Assembly: GCF_004001045.1 (NCBI RefSeq)
Contig: NZ_BIMK01000044.1
Location: 1-52,899, forward strand
Length of the DNA: 52,899 nucleotides
From: Paenibacillus chibensis
GTDB taxonomy: Bacteria > Bacillota > Bacilli > Paenibacillales > Paenibacillaceae
Direction of reading: 5' to 3'
The position numbers and the translations under genes are program-made. The notes below the pieces were generated by a model. The model saw only the letters and a list, made by a program, of their open reading frames with translations. It did not search any database and was not told where the DNA came from. Shown piece by piece: positions 39,250-47,046 of the stretch. The first letter of the stretch is position 1. Each line of letters starts with the position of its first letter.

Positions 39250-41554
39250 TGGGTTCTTCCCCCTTATCCTCTATGTCTGCTTCTTGGGCCAATGGCAGAA
39301 CGATGTCAACCCGGGTGCCCTGACCCGGCTTGCTGAATATTTCCATCATCCCCTTATGTCCCTCAATAATACCTTGACTGATCATGAGTCCAAGCCCGGT
39401 TCCGTTTTCCTTGCTCGTAAAGAACGGCTCGCCCAGCTTCGGCATCATATCACTCGGAATGCCAATACCTTGGTCGGTAATCGTGATGCCGATCTCCTCT
39501 CGGCTTAACCGGAACAGCTCGATGGTAATAATGCCTCCGCTTTCCATGGCTTCGATGGCATTTTTAATAATATTGATGAATACCTGCTTCATCTGGTTCT
39601 CTTCGCAATGCACCTTGTAATCTTCCGGCTCAAATTCAAATTTGAATTCGATGCCAAACAAATGAGCCTGGCTGTTCAATAAAGAAACGACATCGCTCAG
39701 AATATTCCGAATGCTTTTGACCTGAAACTGAATCGCCTGCGGCTTGGCCAAAATAAGAAACTCGCTGACGATCAGATTGATCCGGTCGAGCTCTGACAGC
39801 ATGATTTCATTATGCAGCGGCGACAGGCGGTTATTCTCGCGCTGCAGCTGCAGGAACCCGCGCAGCGTCGTCAGCGGATTCCGTATCTCATGTGCCACGC
39901 CGGCGGCAAGCTGGCCAACCGTCGTGAGCTTCTCCGACCGCCGGAGCAGCTCATCCATTTTATTGCGCTCGGTCATATCCCGGGACACGCTGATGAAGGA
40001 GAGAATATTGCCATCCTCGTCCCTTACCGGAGCCGTGCTGATACTCACTTCGACCAGCGAGCCGTCCTTTTTCAGGCGAAGGGTCTCTGTGGGCGGCAGC
40101 TGCTCACCATTGCGGAGTGCAATCAGCTTCCTGGACTCTTCCTCCTGGAGGAAATCCGGAACGATATTAAGCGGCTTGCCGAGAACTTCATTGCCCGTCC
40201 ACCCATACAAATCCTCAAACGCCTTGTTCACCTGAATAACCCGCCCGGACCAGTCCACCGTATGAATAGCGTCTGCCGTCTGCTGGATAATCGATTCCAG
40301 GTGATCCTTTACGGATTTATTCTCTTCAACAGCTTGCTTCAGCTGATTCGTATAATCGCTAAGGCTTCTCGTCATCGCATTGATTTTGGAAGACAGCAAA
40401 CCGAACTCATCCTTGCTGTTCAAGGCGAGCGGCGTATCAAAACGCCCTTCCGATACATCCTTGACTTTGATCAGCATGGATTCGATCGGACGAATAATGT
40501 AGCCTGCCAAGACGTAGCACACCATGATGACGATGATCAGCAGCACGGCTGAAATGGCAATATAGTTCATCAGCTGTTCATTCAGCACCTGTGAAATCGT
40601 CTTGTAGTCCATGACGATGCTGATGATATACACCGATTGATCCGACTTGAACATCGGAATGAAACTTTTGAGCACCTTCACGCCATGAACCTTGGTGGCA
40701 AATACCACATTGGCCCCCGTCTTAACTGCTTGAGAGACAGCCTGCTTGTCCCTTGCCAAGTCTCCATAGGTATACGTGCCGTATTGGATGGGGCGGTTCA
40801 GCAGTTTATTATTGTTACTATCATAGCCGTTCTCCGTCATTCCGCTGTTGCCAAACGTCTGCGGGTTGATACAGGCGATCTCCAAAATTTGCGGATTCAC
40901 CTGCTTCGTTTTTTCGAGAACAGCTTCCGGACTGACCATTTTGGCATACTGGTTCACCGCATCGCTTCTTATAAAAGGGTCGATCATATAATTGCGTTTA
41001 CCATCATAATAGTAACCCCATTTATCGATAAAACCGGGGTTGGAGGTCGAGTATTCAAACGGACCTGTCCAGAATTTATCCATATACATGCCTTTGGAAA
41101 CCGTGACCCGCTCCATGTTGAATAGCTGTTTAAATGCAGTAAACCAATAACCCCAATCCTGGGTGGACATCCCCAGCTCCTTGGGATCGGAAGACTTGAG
41201 AACAACGACGTCATCCCTTGTTCGCACCAGTATGGATATATCAGTTACGCCGACTTCCTTGCTCAGCCTAATGAGCTCCTTGTTGTCGATATCATGGTAA
41301 TCCTCAGGCAATTCCTTGGCTGCGAGGATCGCCGCCATTCTGAGCATCTCCCCGATCTGGCGCTGGACATAGTCCGAGCTGTACTGGCTCTGTTCGACGG
41401 AGGCGGCAACTTGCCGGGCAGCCACGAGCATCTTACTCTCGCTGTCCCTTTTCAGATTGGCTTGTGTCGTGTAAAAACTAAGAAGTATGTATAGTAGCAA
41501 TATCAACAACAGGGAGCCAGACATGATCAGAGTTAGTTTATTTTTTATGGACAA
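39239..41554 (-). CDS. PAS-domain sensor histidine kinase, sporulation-kinase type
   Basis: A 771-residue membrane kinase. Order: membrane helix (about 8-28), a large extracytoplasmic Cache-like sensor region (about 30-335, with DIDNKELIRLSKEVGVTDIS and FATKVHGVKVLKSFIP), second helix (about 340-362), HAMP (RPIESMLIKVKDVSEGRFDTPL), PAS (IIQQTADAIHTVDWSGRVIQVNKAFEDLYG) with PAC, HisKA with phospho-His at about 555 (AAGVAHEIRNPLTTLRGF), then HATPase (NIIKNAIEAM, DQGIGIP, GTGLGLM). HEIRNPLTxLxGF is the signature of Spo0F-directed kinases. No response regulator lies beside it. Candidate phosphorelay input. Confidence 0.9.
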   Translation of the reverse strand: MSIKNKLTLIMSGSLLLILLLYILLSFYTTQANLKRDSESKMLVAARQVAASVEQSQYSSDYVQRQIGEMLRMAAILAAKELPEDYHDIDNKELIRLSKEVGVTDISILVRTRDDVVVLKSSDPKELGMSTQDWGYWFTAFKQLFNMERVTVSKGMYMDKFWTGPFEYSTSNPGFIDKWGYYYDGKRNYMIDPFIRSDAVNQYAKMVSPEAVLEKTKQVNPQILEIACINPQTFGNSGMTENGYDSNNNKLLNRPIQYGTYTYGDLARDKQAVSQAVKTGANVVFATKVHGVKVLKSFIPMFKSDQSVYIISIVMDYKTISQVLNEQLMNYIAISAVLLIIVIMVCYVLAGYIIRPIESMLIKVKDVSEGRFDTPLALNSKDEFGLLSSKINAMTRSLSDYTNQLKQAVEENKSVKDHLESIIQQTADAIHTVDWSGRVIQVNKAFEDLYGWTGNEVLGKPLNIVPDFLQEEESRKLIALRNGEQLPPTETLRLKKDGSLVEVSISTAPVRDEDGNILSFISVSRDMTERNKMDELLRRSEKLTTVGQLAAGVAHEIRNPLTTLRGFLQLQRENNRLSPLHNEIMLSELDRINLIVSEFLILAKPQAIQFQVKSIRNILSDVVSLLNSQAHLFGIEFKFEFEPEDYKVHCEENQMKQVFINIIKNAIEAMESGGIITIELFRLSREEIGITITDQGIGIPSDMMPKLGEPFFTSKENGTGLGLMISQGIIEGHKGMMEIFSKPGQGTRVDIVLPLAQEADIEDKGEEPSAD

Positions 41555-41698
41555 AGGACCACCTCTTGGCTAAAAAAGCTATACCATCAATTAAAAATAC
41601 ACCTTTCATCATAACCCCAAACCCTCTGGTTGAAAAGACTGCGAAAAAAATACAAATCGCTTCATTATGGCCCATATTAGGCGTAAAACCAGTCTTGG

Positions 41699-41762
41699 AT
41701 ATAAATTGAGCGAAAGAAGCCTTTCCGGCTTGCTGAAAACGAATAAATTCTATAATCTTAAG
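41699..41762. repeat. Single-arm copy of the ATAAATTGA repeat
   Basis: ATATAAATTGAGCGAAAG then AAGCCTTTCCGGCTT and a tail ATTCTATAATCTTAAG. The arm matches those at 1899 and 12257; the tail resembles 7421-7438. Probably a remnant of the same dispersed element. Confidence 0.45.
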
Positions 41763-41813
41763 AAGGAACTTATGCACTTTATGCACATATTCACATTTTA
41801 TTAGGCTTAAAAT

Positions 41814-41978
41814 GTGGATAAATCTGTGCGTAACAAAAAAGTTATCCACATTTATATGCACAGCATGTTAACAATCGAATATTTGTTCGCTGAATAAATC
41901 GTTTTTGGAGAATAGGAGGATTTTCAAATTGGATGAACATCTGAATCATCCTGTCGCCCGGGATAAAACTGTGGATAA
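41814..41978. promoter_or_regulatory. DnaA-box cluster upstream of and within the start of tadA
   Basis: Three perfect 9-base DnaA boxes: TGTGGATAA at 41814-41822, TTATCCACA at 41843-41851 and TGTGGATAA at 41970-41978. The first two form an inverted repeat (AATGTGGATAA/TTATCCACATT); the first and third share the 17-base direct repeat TGTGGATAAATCTGTGC (41814-41830, 41970-41986). The third lies inside the tadA coding region. Confidence 0.6.
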
Positions 41979-42435
41979 ATCTGTGCATGAACGGTGGATG
42001 AAAGAAGCCATCGCGGAGGCGAAACGGGCTGAAGACATAGGCGAGGTACCGATTGGAGCCGTAATTGTCCGTGGAGATGAAATTATTGGCCGCGGGTACA
42101 ATTTGCGGGAAACGACGCAGGATGCAACCGCTCACGCGGAAATCGTCGCCATTCGGGAAGCCAGCCAGCAAATCGGCGCGTGGCGGCTGCTGGACTGCCG
42201 GCTTTATGTGACGCTTGAACCCTGCCCTATGTGCGCCGGTGCCATCGTCCAATCCCGCATTCCGCAGGTCATATACGGTACCCATGATCCCAAAGCCGGC
42301 TGCGCAGGCACACTTATGAATTTGCTGCAGGAATCGCGCTTCAATCATCAAACCGAGGTCATCCAAGACGTGCTGCAGGAAGAGTGCTCCACCATGCTGA
42401 CGCAATTCTTTCGTAAGCTGCGCGGGAAATCTTAA
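41929..42435 (+). CDS. tadA: tRNA-specific adenosine deaminase TadA
   Basis: A 168-residue zinc enzyme that turns adenosine-34 of tRNA-Arg(ACG) into inosine. Zinc site: HAEIVAI with the catalytic Glu (about residues 77-83) and PCPMCAGAI. The core starts at ERWMKEAIAEAKRAEDIGEVPIGAV. I choose the TTG at 41929 because AGGAGG lies 9 bases before it; this gives a 23-residue N-terminal extension (DEHLNHPVARDKTVDKSVH) that is longer than usual and contains the third DnaA box in its DNA. A start without that extension has no good ribosome binding site. It is on the plus strand, away from its usual SRP RNA-dnaX neighbours. Confidence 0.93.
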   Translation: MDEHLNHPVARDKTVDKSVHERWMKEAIAEAKRAEDIGEVPIGAVIVRGDEIIGRGYNLRETTQDATAHAEIVAIREASQQIGAWRLLDCRLYVTLEPCPMCAGAIVQSRIPQVIYGTHDPKAGCAGTLMNLLQESRFNHQTEVIQDVLQEECSTMLTQFFRKLRGKS

Positions 42436-42453
42436 CGACGATCCATAGAAATC

Positions 42454-42495
42454 CAAAAAAACAGCCTGGGCGGGATTTACCCGTCCAGGCTGTTT
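42454..42495. terminator. Terminator between tadA and the lipoprotein gene
   Basis: AACAGCCTGGgCGGG TTTA CCCGtCCAGGCTGTT; seven T follow on the minus strand and TTTG on the plus strand, so it serves chiefly the minus-strand lipoprotein gene. Confidence 0.88.
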
Positions 42496-42518
42496 GCATG
42501 CGTATTTTGAGCTAATGA

Positions 42519-43604
42519 TTAGTAAGAAGCTGCGCCCATTTCTTTTTCAAGCTGCTCCATCGTAATAATGTCGCTTTCTTTTGGAATGCCGATTTTAAAG
42601 GTTTGTTTATCGTTTATTTTGCTGTACTGATTGGTCACTTCCATCGAAAGCTTCACATTGTCCTTCGTTTCCGGATCGTTCATTTCCACGTTCGCGATCG
42701 CATCCTGATAGGAAGGGAAGTCCTTCTTGTCGATGGCCGTATTCACAGTAAACTGGTTAATGGTCAAATAGTTTTTCAGGTCGTTCAGGTTTTTGCTGAG
42801 TTTATCACCATTGTTCGAATTGAGTTCGCTCTTAGCTTTGTCGATCTCTTCCTTCGTGAGACCCAGCATGTCGCGATATTCATCCTTGCTGACGATATCC
42901 AGCAGCTTAGGGGCTACCTTATTCACGAAAATTTCAGCGGCTTCCTTGACGTTCTCATTGGTTACATAGAACTGCACGACCTGCTTGGCATCCACGCCAT
43001 CTGGCAGGTTAGCATCCTTCACCTTGATGTCCTTGAAATATTTATTTCCGTCATACTCGCCGTACAATGTATTCATGATTTCGTTGGAAAGCTGCTGTGT
43101 CTTTTTGGTATCCATGGAATCCGGATTGAATTTCGTACCTTCCTGCTCCGCCAGCTCCTTCAGATCCAGTACGAGGTATTTGTTGACCGCGTCTTCCGGA
43201 ATCATCTGCAGCAGTGGAATGCTTGGAATTTTAACGTACAGTTTCTCTTTGGTCATGACCATCGGAATGTTGAAGCTCATGGACATGTCGCCCTTAAGAT
43301 TAATCCCCATGGTAAGCTCAGTTTGCATCGGTTCGCTTTGATATACCCCATCAATAGTCAATTCCGCGTTATTGAGCATGCTCATCACCTGTCCGGTAGC
43401 CGCCGCTGTATCGGTATCCTGGCTGGTTACCTTCAGGTCTTTGATGACCACCTTGCTTTTCATTTCATAGGAGGTCATTTTCATCGCATTCCCCGTGGCG
43501 CTCTTCATCGCGTCTTTCGGATCCTGCTTGCTTGTGCATCCTGCAAGGACCACCGTCATGGACATGAGCAGTGTAAGAATCAGGATTGCAAACTTCTTGT
43601 TCAT
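42519..43604 (-). CDS. Lipoprotein, DUF6612-like
   Basis: A 361-residue secreted lipoprotein: basic start, hydrophobic core and lipobox VVLAGC (Cys at about 22). The mature part has SYEMKSKVVIKDLKV, repeated Met-rich strands (MTKEKLYVKIPSIPLLQMIP) and a Lys/Glu-rich C-terminal half, resembling the LolA/LppX-like lipoproteins annotated as DUF6612 in Bacillales. ATG at 43604 has AGGAGAG at 8 bases. The protein at 51395 has a similar architecture after an SLH-like region. No enzyme motif; a lipid- or envelope-related role is only a guess. Confidence 0.75.
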   Translation of the reverse strand: MNKKFAILILTLLMSMTVVLAGCTSKQDPKDAMKSATGNAMKMTSYEMKSKVVIKDLKVTSQDTDTAAATGQVMSMLNNAELTIDGVYQSEPMQTELTMGINLKGDMSMSFNIPMVMTKEKLYVKIPSIPLLQMIPEDAVNKYLVLDLKELAEQEGTKFNPDSMDTKKTQQLSNEIMNTLYGEYDGNKYFKDIKVKDANLPDGVDAKQVVQFYVTNENVKEAAEIFVNKVAPKLLDIVSKDEYRDMLGLTKEEIDKAKSELNSNNGDKLSKNLNDLKNYLTINQFTVNTAIDKKDFPSYQDAIANVEMNDPETKDNVKLSMEVTNQYSKINDKQTFKIGIPKESDIITMEQLEKEMGAASY

Positions 43605-43734
43605 CAATTTCTCTCTCCTCTCGGTTCTCTGTAGCCATAGCACACCTATTCATCATAAACGATTTAAACCTGAACTGAAACAGGTTTTGGAAATAATATG
43701 TTTGAAAATTAGTTAATTTCCTTTTTTTCCTGCG

Positions 43735-43748
43735 ATGTGAGCTCACAT
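43735..43748. promoter_or_regulatory. 14-bp perfect palindrome upstream of the lipoprotein gene
   Basis: ATGTGAGCTCACAT, about 130 bases before the lipoprotein start. It could be a regulator's operator; half sites are too close for CRP. Confidence 0.3.
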
Positions 43749-43844
43749 GTGGTTATACGGAAGGCTGCACCTCCAGGTTGCAAATTTCGCTAAACTGCAT
43801 CTTCTTATGTGTTTTGCATAACCTATGAGCCTTATGAACCCCAA

Positions 43845-43876
43845 CAAAAAAGCACCCCGGCAGCTGCCGGAGCGCT
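43845..43876 (-). terminator. Terminator of the small spore-protein operon
   Basis: AGCGCTCCGGCAG/CTGCCGGGGTGCT followed by TTTTTTG on the minus strand, 35 bases after the sspP stop. Confidence 0.85.
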
Positions 43877-43911
43877 TTATTCATTTTCCAGTTTTGAGAG
43901 GTGCGCAGAAA

Positions 43912-44070
43912 CTAGCCCTCTTTATTCAAATGATCCACATGATTCCGGTTTTTCACCTTTTTCGAGCCGGACAAAGGCTCCTGCATGGTACTGCCTTCGT
44001 TTCCCCGGTGATGCTGGCGCTGCTCAGCGCGCTGTGCTTCCGCTACGGGAACGGCTTTTGGTTTGCTCAT
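43912..44070 (-). CDS. sspP: Small acid-soluble spore protein P family (SspP)
   Basis: A 52-residue hydrophilic protein: MSKPKAVPVAEAQRAEQRQH, then HRGNEGSTMQEPLSGSKKVKNRNHVDHLNKEG in two halves. The segment EPLSGSKKVKNRNH is the hallmark of SspP (also called CotL), a minor spore protein made in the forespore. GGGGTG lies 7 bases before the ATG at 44070. It is the last of three small minus-strand genes ending at the 43845 terminator. The N-terminal 28 residues differ from B. subtilis SspP. The gene is too short for many gene finders. Confidence 0.85.
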   Translation of the reverse strand: MSKPKAVPVAEAQRAEQRQHHRGNEGSTMQEPLSGSKKVKNRNHVDHLNKEG

Positions 44071-44092
44071 CGGTATTCACCCCATCTTGGAT

Positions 44093-44269
44093 TTAAGAAT
44101 GCGGATGTGTCAGGTCCGTTGGCTTGTGATGATTCCGGGCGTCTTCATGGCGGCGGTCATTCTCATCCTGCTGGATTTGCTGGGCATGGTGACCGTTCAC
44201 CGGCGCTTCATTCAGCTCATCCACGACATTGCTCAAGTTTTTATCCAATCCGGGCTTGGCCTTGGTCAT
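44093..44269 (-). CDS. Small hydrophilic protein, probably sporulation-linked
   Basis: A 58-residue protein, MTKAKPGLDKNLSNVVDELN then EAPVNGHHAQQIQQDENDRR and HEDARNHHKPTDLTHPHS. It is rich in His, Asp, Asn and Gln, with no hydrophobic core, like small spore proteins, but I recognise no family. GAGGG lies 6-11 bases before the ATG at 44269. It sits 22 bases upstream of sspP and 20 bases after the next gene, so the three are surely one operon. Confidence 0.65.
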   Translation of the reverse strand: MTKAKPGLDKNLSNVVDELNEAPVNGHHAQQIQQDENDRRHEDARNHHKPTDLTHPHS

Positions 44270-44289
44270 CTTCTTCCCTCATTTCCCTC

Positions 44290-44640
44290 TCAAGAATGAT
44301 GCGTCACATCATGGAGCGCCTGAGCGCATTCGTGAATCTGGCGGCTGTAACCCTGAGCCATGTCCTGAATGATTTCCGTCCGTTCATCGACGGTACGTCC
44401 TTCACGCTCCACATCCACCAGATCAACTTTGACCTCACGCGTGTCCATGTACGAACATTGAAAGTCAAAAGAATACATCTGGCGGCCTGCGGTATCGATA
44501 TGGATCCGGAGGGCATTGGGGTTCGCCTCGTCGGCAAGGACCTGCGCGGAATCGGACGGATCCAGGTTCTTCGGCAGCTGGGATTGCCAGGCATGGACCA
44601 ATTGATCTTGGTTCAAATCGAAATCCTTGTTCATGTTCAT
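44290..44640 (-). CDS. Hypothetical protein, first gene of the small spore-protein operon
   Basis: A roughly 116-residue acidic cytosolic protein beginning MNMNKDFDLNQDQLVHAWQS. It contains PNALRIHIDTAGRQMYSFDFQCSY and a helical end (VDERTEIIQDMAQGYSRQIHECAQALHDVTHHS). No family recognised. GGGGAGGTG stands just before; the ATG at 44640 is 4 bases and the ATG at 44634 is 10 bases from GGAGG, so either may start. A sigma-G-like promoter lies 20-50 bases upstream, suggesting forespore expression with sspP. Confidence 0.65.
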   Translation of the reverse strand: MNMNKDFDLNQDQLVHAWQSQLPKNLDPSDSAQVLADEANPNALRIHIDTAGRQMYSFDFQCSYMDTREVKVDLVDVEREGRTVDERTEIIQDMAQGYSRQIHECAQALHDVTHHS

Positions 44641-44658
44641 CACACCTCCCCTGCACTT

Positions 44659-44688
44659 TAATGTGCGAAGAAGCATGCGGAATTATTC
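44659..44688 (-). promoter_or_regulatory. Sigma-G-like promoter of the small spore-protein operon
   Basis: -35 GAATA (44684-44688), 18 bases, -10 CACATTA (44659-44665; consensus CATnnTA, one mismatch). Position just before the operon and the presence of sspP support a forespore promoter. Confidence 0.4.
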
Positions 44689-44712
44689 GCTGCTGAAGAT
44701 CTCTTTAAACAT

Positions 44713-44747
44713 AAAAAAAGAAGCCTTCCTTTTCAAGAATGACTTCT
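44713..44747 (-). terminator. Terminator after tRNA-Ser
   Basis: AGAAGtCaTTC TTGAAAA GGAAgGCTTCT followed by TTTTTTTATG on the minus strand. Confidence 0.75.
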
Positions 44748-44761
44748 GTCGTTGTAAATTC

Positions 44762-44850
44762 TGGCGGAGAGGATGGGATTCGAACCCATGTGGAGTTGCC
44801 CCCTAACGGTTTTCAAGACCGCCCCGTTATGACCGCTTCGGTACCTCTCC
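44762..44850 (-). tRNA. tRNA-Ser (anticodon UGA)
   Basis: An 89-base class II tRNA with encoded CCA. Acceptor GGAGAGG/CCTCTCC, anticodon loop CTTGAAA with anticodon TGA (44813-44815 on the complement), a long variable arm (about GGGGGCAACTCC) and the TpsiC loop GGTTCGAATCC. It lies downstream of serS, so charging enzyme and tRNA are neighbours, as in B. subtilis. Confidence 0.96.
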
Positions 44851-44924
44851 AGGTGGTAAAAAATTTAAAATTACATAAGGCGTAACAAAAATATCTTACC
44901 ACAAATGATTCTGATGATCAAGGC

Positions 44925-46211
44925 TTATTTGTTCTTCGGCTGAATAACCTTCACGTTGCCCATATAAGGCTGCAGAACCTCCGGCACCAGAACGCTGCCG
45001 TCTGCCTGTTGGTAGTTCTCCAAAATCGCTGCCACAGTCCGGCCGACAGCCAGCGCAGAGCCGTTCAGCGTATGCACGAATTCAGGCTTGGCTTTCGGCT
45101 CCGGACGGAAACGAATATTGGCCCGGCGCGCCTGAAAGTCCTCCGTATTCGAGCAAGAAGAGATTTCGCGGTACATTCCGCTCTCGGGCAGCCACACTTC
45201 AAGATCATACGTTTTGGCGGCTGAGAAGCCCATATCTCCCGTGCAGAGCTGCATCACCCGATAAGGCAGCTTCAGAAGCTGCAGGACACGCTCGGCATTA
45301 GCCGTCATTTTCTCCAGCTCTTCATAGGATGTCTCCGGCGAGACGAGCTTTACCAGCTCCACTTTGTTGAATTGATGCTGACGAATCAAGCCGCGGGTAT
45401 CGCGTCCGGCCGATCCGGCTTCGGAACGGAAGCAGGAACTGTACGCCACAAAATGCTTCGGCAAATCCTCCGTCGACAAAATTTCATCGCGATAGTAATT
45501 CGTGACAGGCACCTCAGCGGTAGGGATCAGATAATAATCCGTGTCGCGGATTTTGAACAGATCCTCTTCAAATTTCGGCAGCTGTCCCGTTCCCCGCAGG
45601 CTATCGCCATTGACGATGTATGGGGGAAGCATTTCTTCATAGCCATGCTCGCTGCTGTGCAGGTCCATCATGAAGTTGATCAAGGCCCGCTCCAGGCGTG
45701 CGCCGAGACCTTTGTAGAAGGTGAAGCGCGATCCCGTTACTTTGGCAGCCGCTTCAAAATCAAGAATATCCAAACCTTGCGCGACATCCCAATGCGCTTT
45801 CGGCTCAAATTCGAATGTCGTAGGCTCAGCCCAGCGGCGAACCTCCACATTGTCTTCTTCGGAAGCCCCGATCGGAACCGATTCATTCGGCATATTCGGG
45901 ACAGACATCATCATTTCGGAAATAGACGCCTCCAGCCCACGCACTTCCTCGTCCATCGCTTTAATCCGGTCGGACACCTCGCGCATCTCAAGAATAAGCT
46001 CCTCGGCGTCTTCCTTGTTCTTCTTACGTTTGGCCACCTCGCCCGACACGACGTTGCGGCGGTTCTTCAACGCCTCGCTTTCCTGCAGCAGCTCTCTGCG
46101 GCGCGAATCCAGCTCAGGAAAGCCTGCGATCAAATCCAGTGATTTGTTCCGGTTTTTCAGTGCTTGCTCTACCTTGGCAAAATCGCTCCGTAATATTTTC
46201 ACATCCAACAT
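44925..46211 (-). CDS. serS: Seryl-tRNA synthetase
   Basis: A 428-residue class II synthetase. The N-terminal coiled-coil arm that grips the long variable arm of tRNA-Ser is visible as heptad-rich helices (about 28-100, RRRELLQESEALKNRRNVVSG and onward). The catalytic core has motif 2 (FRSEAGSAGRDTRGLIRQHQF) and motif 3 (LNGSALAVGRTVAAILENYQ). ATG at 46211 has AGGAGG upstream. I found no T-box (no AGGGTGGnACCGCG) in the 235-base gap before it. Place after pdxT and before tRNA-Ser matches Bacillus. Confidence 0.97.
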   Translation of the reverse strand: MLDVKILRSDFAKVEQALKNRNKSLDLIAGFPELDSRRRELLQESEALKNRRNVVSGEVAKRKKNKEDAEELILEMREVSDRIKAMDEEVRGLEASISEMMMSVPNMPNESVPIGASEEDNVEVRRWAEPTTFEFEPKAHWDVAQGLDILDFEAAAKVTGSRFTFYKGLGARLERALINFMMDLHSSEHGYEEMLPPYIVNGDSLRGTGQLPKFEEDLFKIRDTDYYLIPTAEVPVTNYYRDEILSTEDLPKHFVAYSSCFRSEAGSAGRDTRGLIRQHQFNKVELVKLVSPETSYEELEKMTANAERVLQLLKLPYRVMQLCTGDMGFSAAKTYDLEVWLPESGMYREISSCSNTEDFQARRANIRFRPEPKAKPEFVHTLNGSALAVGRTVAAILENYQQADGSVLVPEVLQPYMGNVKVIQPKNK

Positions 46212-46446
46212 TGGACAATCCTCCTAAAAATCTTGCATGTTTCTTTGCTTCGTACTTCATACAAGCTGATATCTTCAAAAAAAGAACCCCGACCCCTGTG
46301 GAAATGGCTCAGCCTGCCGCCTCCCGCAACGGAAAGCCGCAAGCTGATCATTCCCCTATCTAAAGCTTACCCTATTGGGAGCCTCTAGATATCATCAAAA
46401 GGGTCAAGGTGTCTGTCATGTTATATATCGGCGAAGCAGCAAGGAT
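46212..46446. other. Intergenic region between pdxT and serS
   Basis: About 235 bases holding the serS leader. A hairpin with TCAGC-cTGC and GCA-aGCTGA arms (about 46308-46345) and, further on, a G-rich stretch followed by seven T on the minus strand are seen, but they do not form a clear terminator or T-box. Confidence 0.4.
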
Positions 46447-47025
46447 TTATGACGCCTGACTGGCTTTTACCATATCCACGAAATACTGATGGAGCCGGTA
46501 ATCATCGGTCAGTTCCGGGTGGAACGAAGACGCCAGCAAATGCCCTTGTCTTGCCGCTACAATCTCTCCGTTGTAGGAGGATAGTACGTCCACCTGATCT
46601 CCGACGCTGCGGATGAGCGGTGCACGGATAAATACGGCGCGAATGGGCTCGTCAATTCCCTTTACATCCAGATCGGCCTCAAAGCTCTCCCGCTGGCGTC
46701 CAAACGCATTGCGTGCCACAGTGATGTCCATCAGCTCCAAATGGGCATCTTCTTGGCCTTCAATCGTCTTCGCGAGCACGATCAGACCTGCACATGTACC
46801 AAAAACAGGCTTGCCTGCCGCAGAAAATTCACGGATGGCGTCCATAAAATCATATTTCCGCATCAGCTTGCCGATCGTCGTGCTTTCGCCGCCGGGAATA
46901 ATCAGGCCCTGTATGTCCTGAAGCTCTTCCTTTTTCTTAATGGCGATTCCCTCGGCTCCGGCCAGCTCGATGCTGCGTATATGCTCTGCTACGGCACCCT
47001 GAAGTGCCAAAACCCCGATTTTCAT
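46447..47025 (-). CDS. pdxT: Pyridoxal 5'-phosphate synthase glutaminase subunit
   Basis: A 192-residue class I glutamine amidotransferase that feeds ammonia to PdxS. Visible: KIGVLALQGAVAEH, IPGGESTTIGKL, the nucleophile Cys in FGTCAGLIVLA and the His-Glu pair in SSFHPELTDDYR. Length matches. ATG at 47025, 21 bases after the pdxS stop; the two form the standard pdxST operon and a 12:12 enzyme complex. Confidence 0.96.
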   Translation of the reverse strand: MKIGVLALQGAVAEHIRSIELAGAEGIAIKKKEELQDIQGLIIPGGESTTIGKLMRKYDFMDAIREFSAAGKPVFGTCAGLIVLAKTIEGQEDAHLELMDITVARNAFGRQRESFEADLDVKGIDEPIRAVFIRAPLIRSVGDQVDVLSSYNGEIVAARQGHLLASSFHPELTDDYRLHQYFVDMVKASQAS

Positions 47026-47046
47026 ATGTCTTTAGCCTTCTCTCTC

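Noticed and set aside
43735..43748. CRP-binding site
   Set aside because: The TGTGA and TCACA half sites lack the 6-base spacer, and this lineage does not use CRP in the enterobacterial way.
46212..46446. T-box riboswitch before serS
   Set aside because: No AGGGTGGnACCGCG antiterminator sequence; the hairpin and T-run present are not in T-box arrangement.
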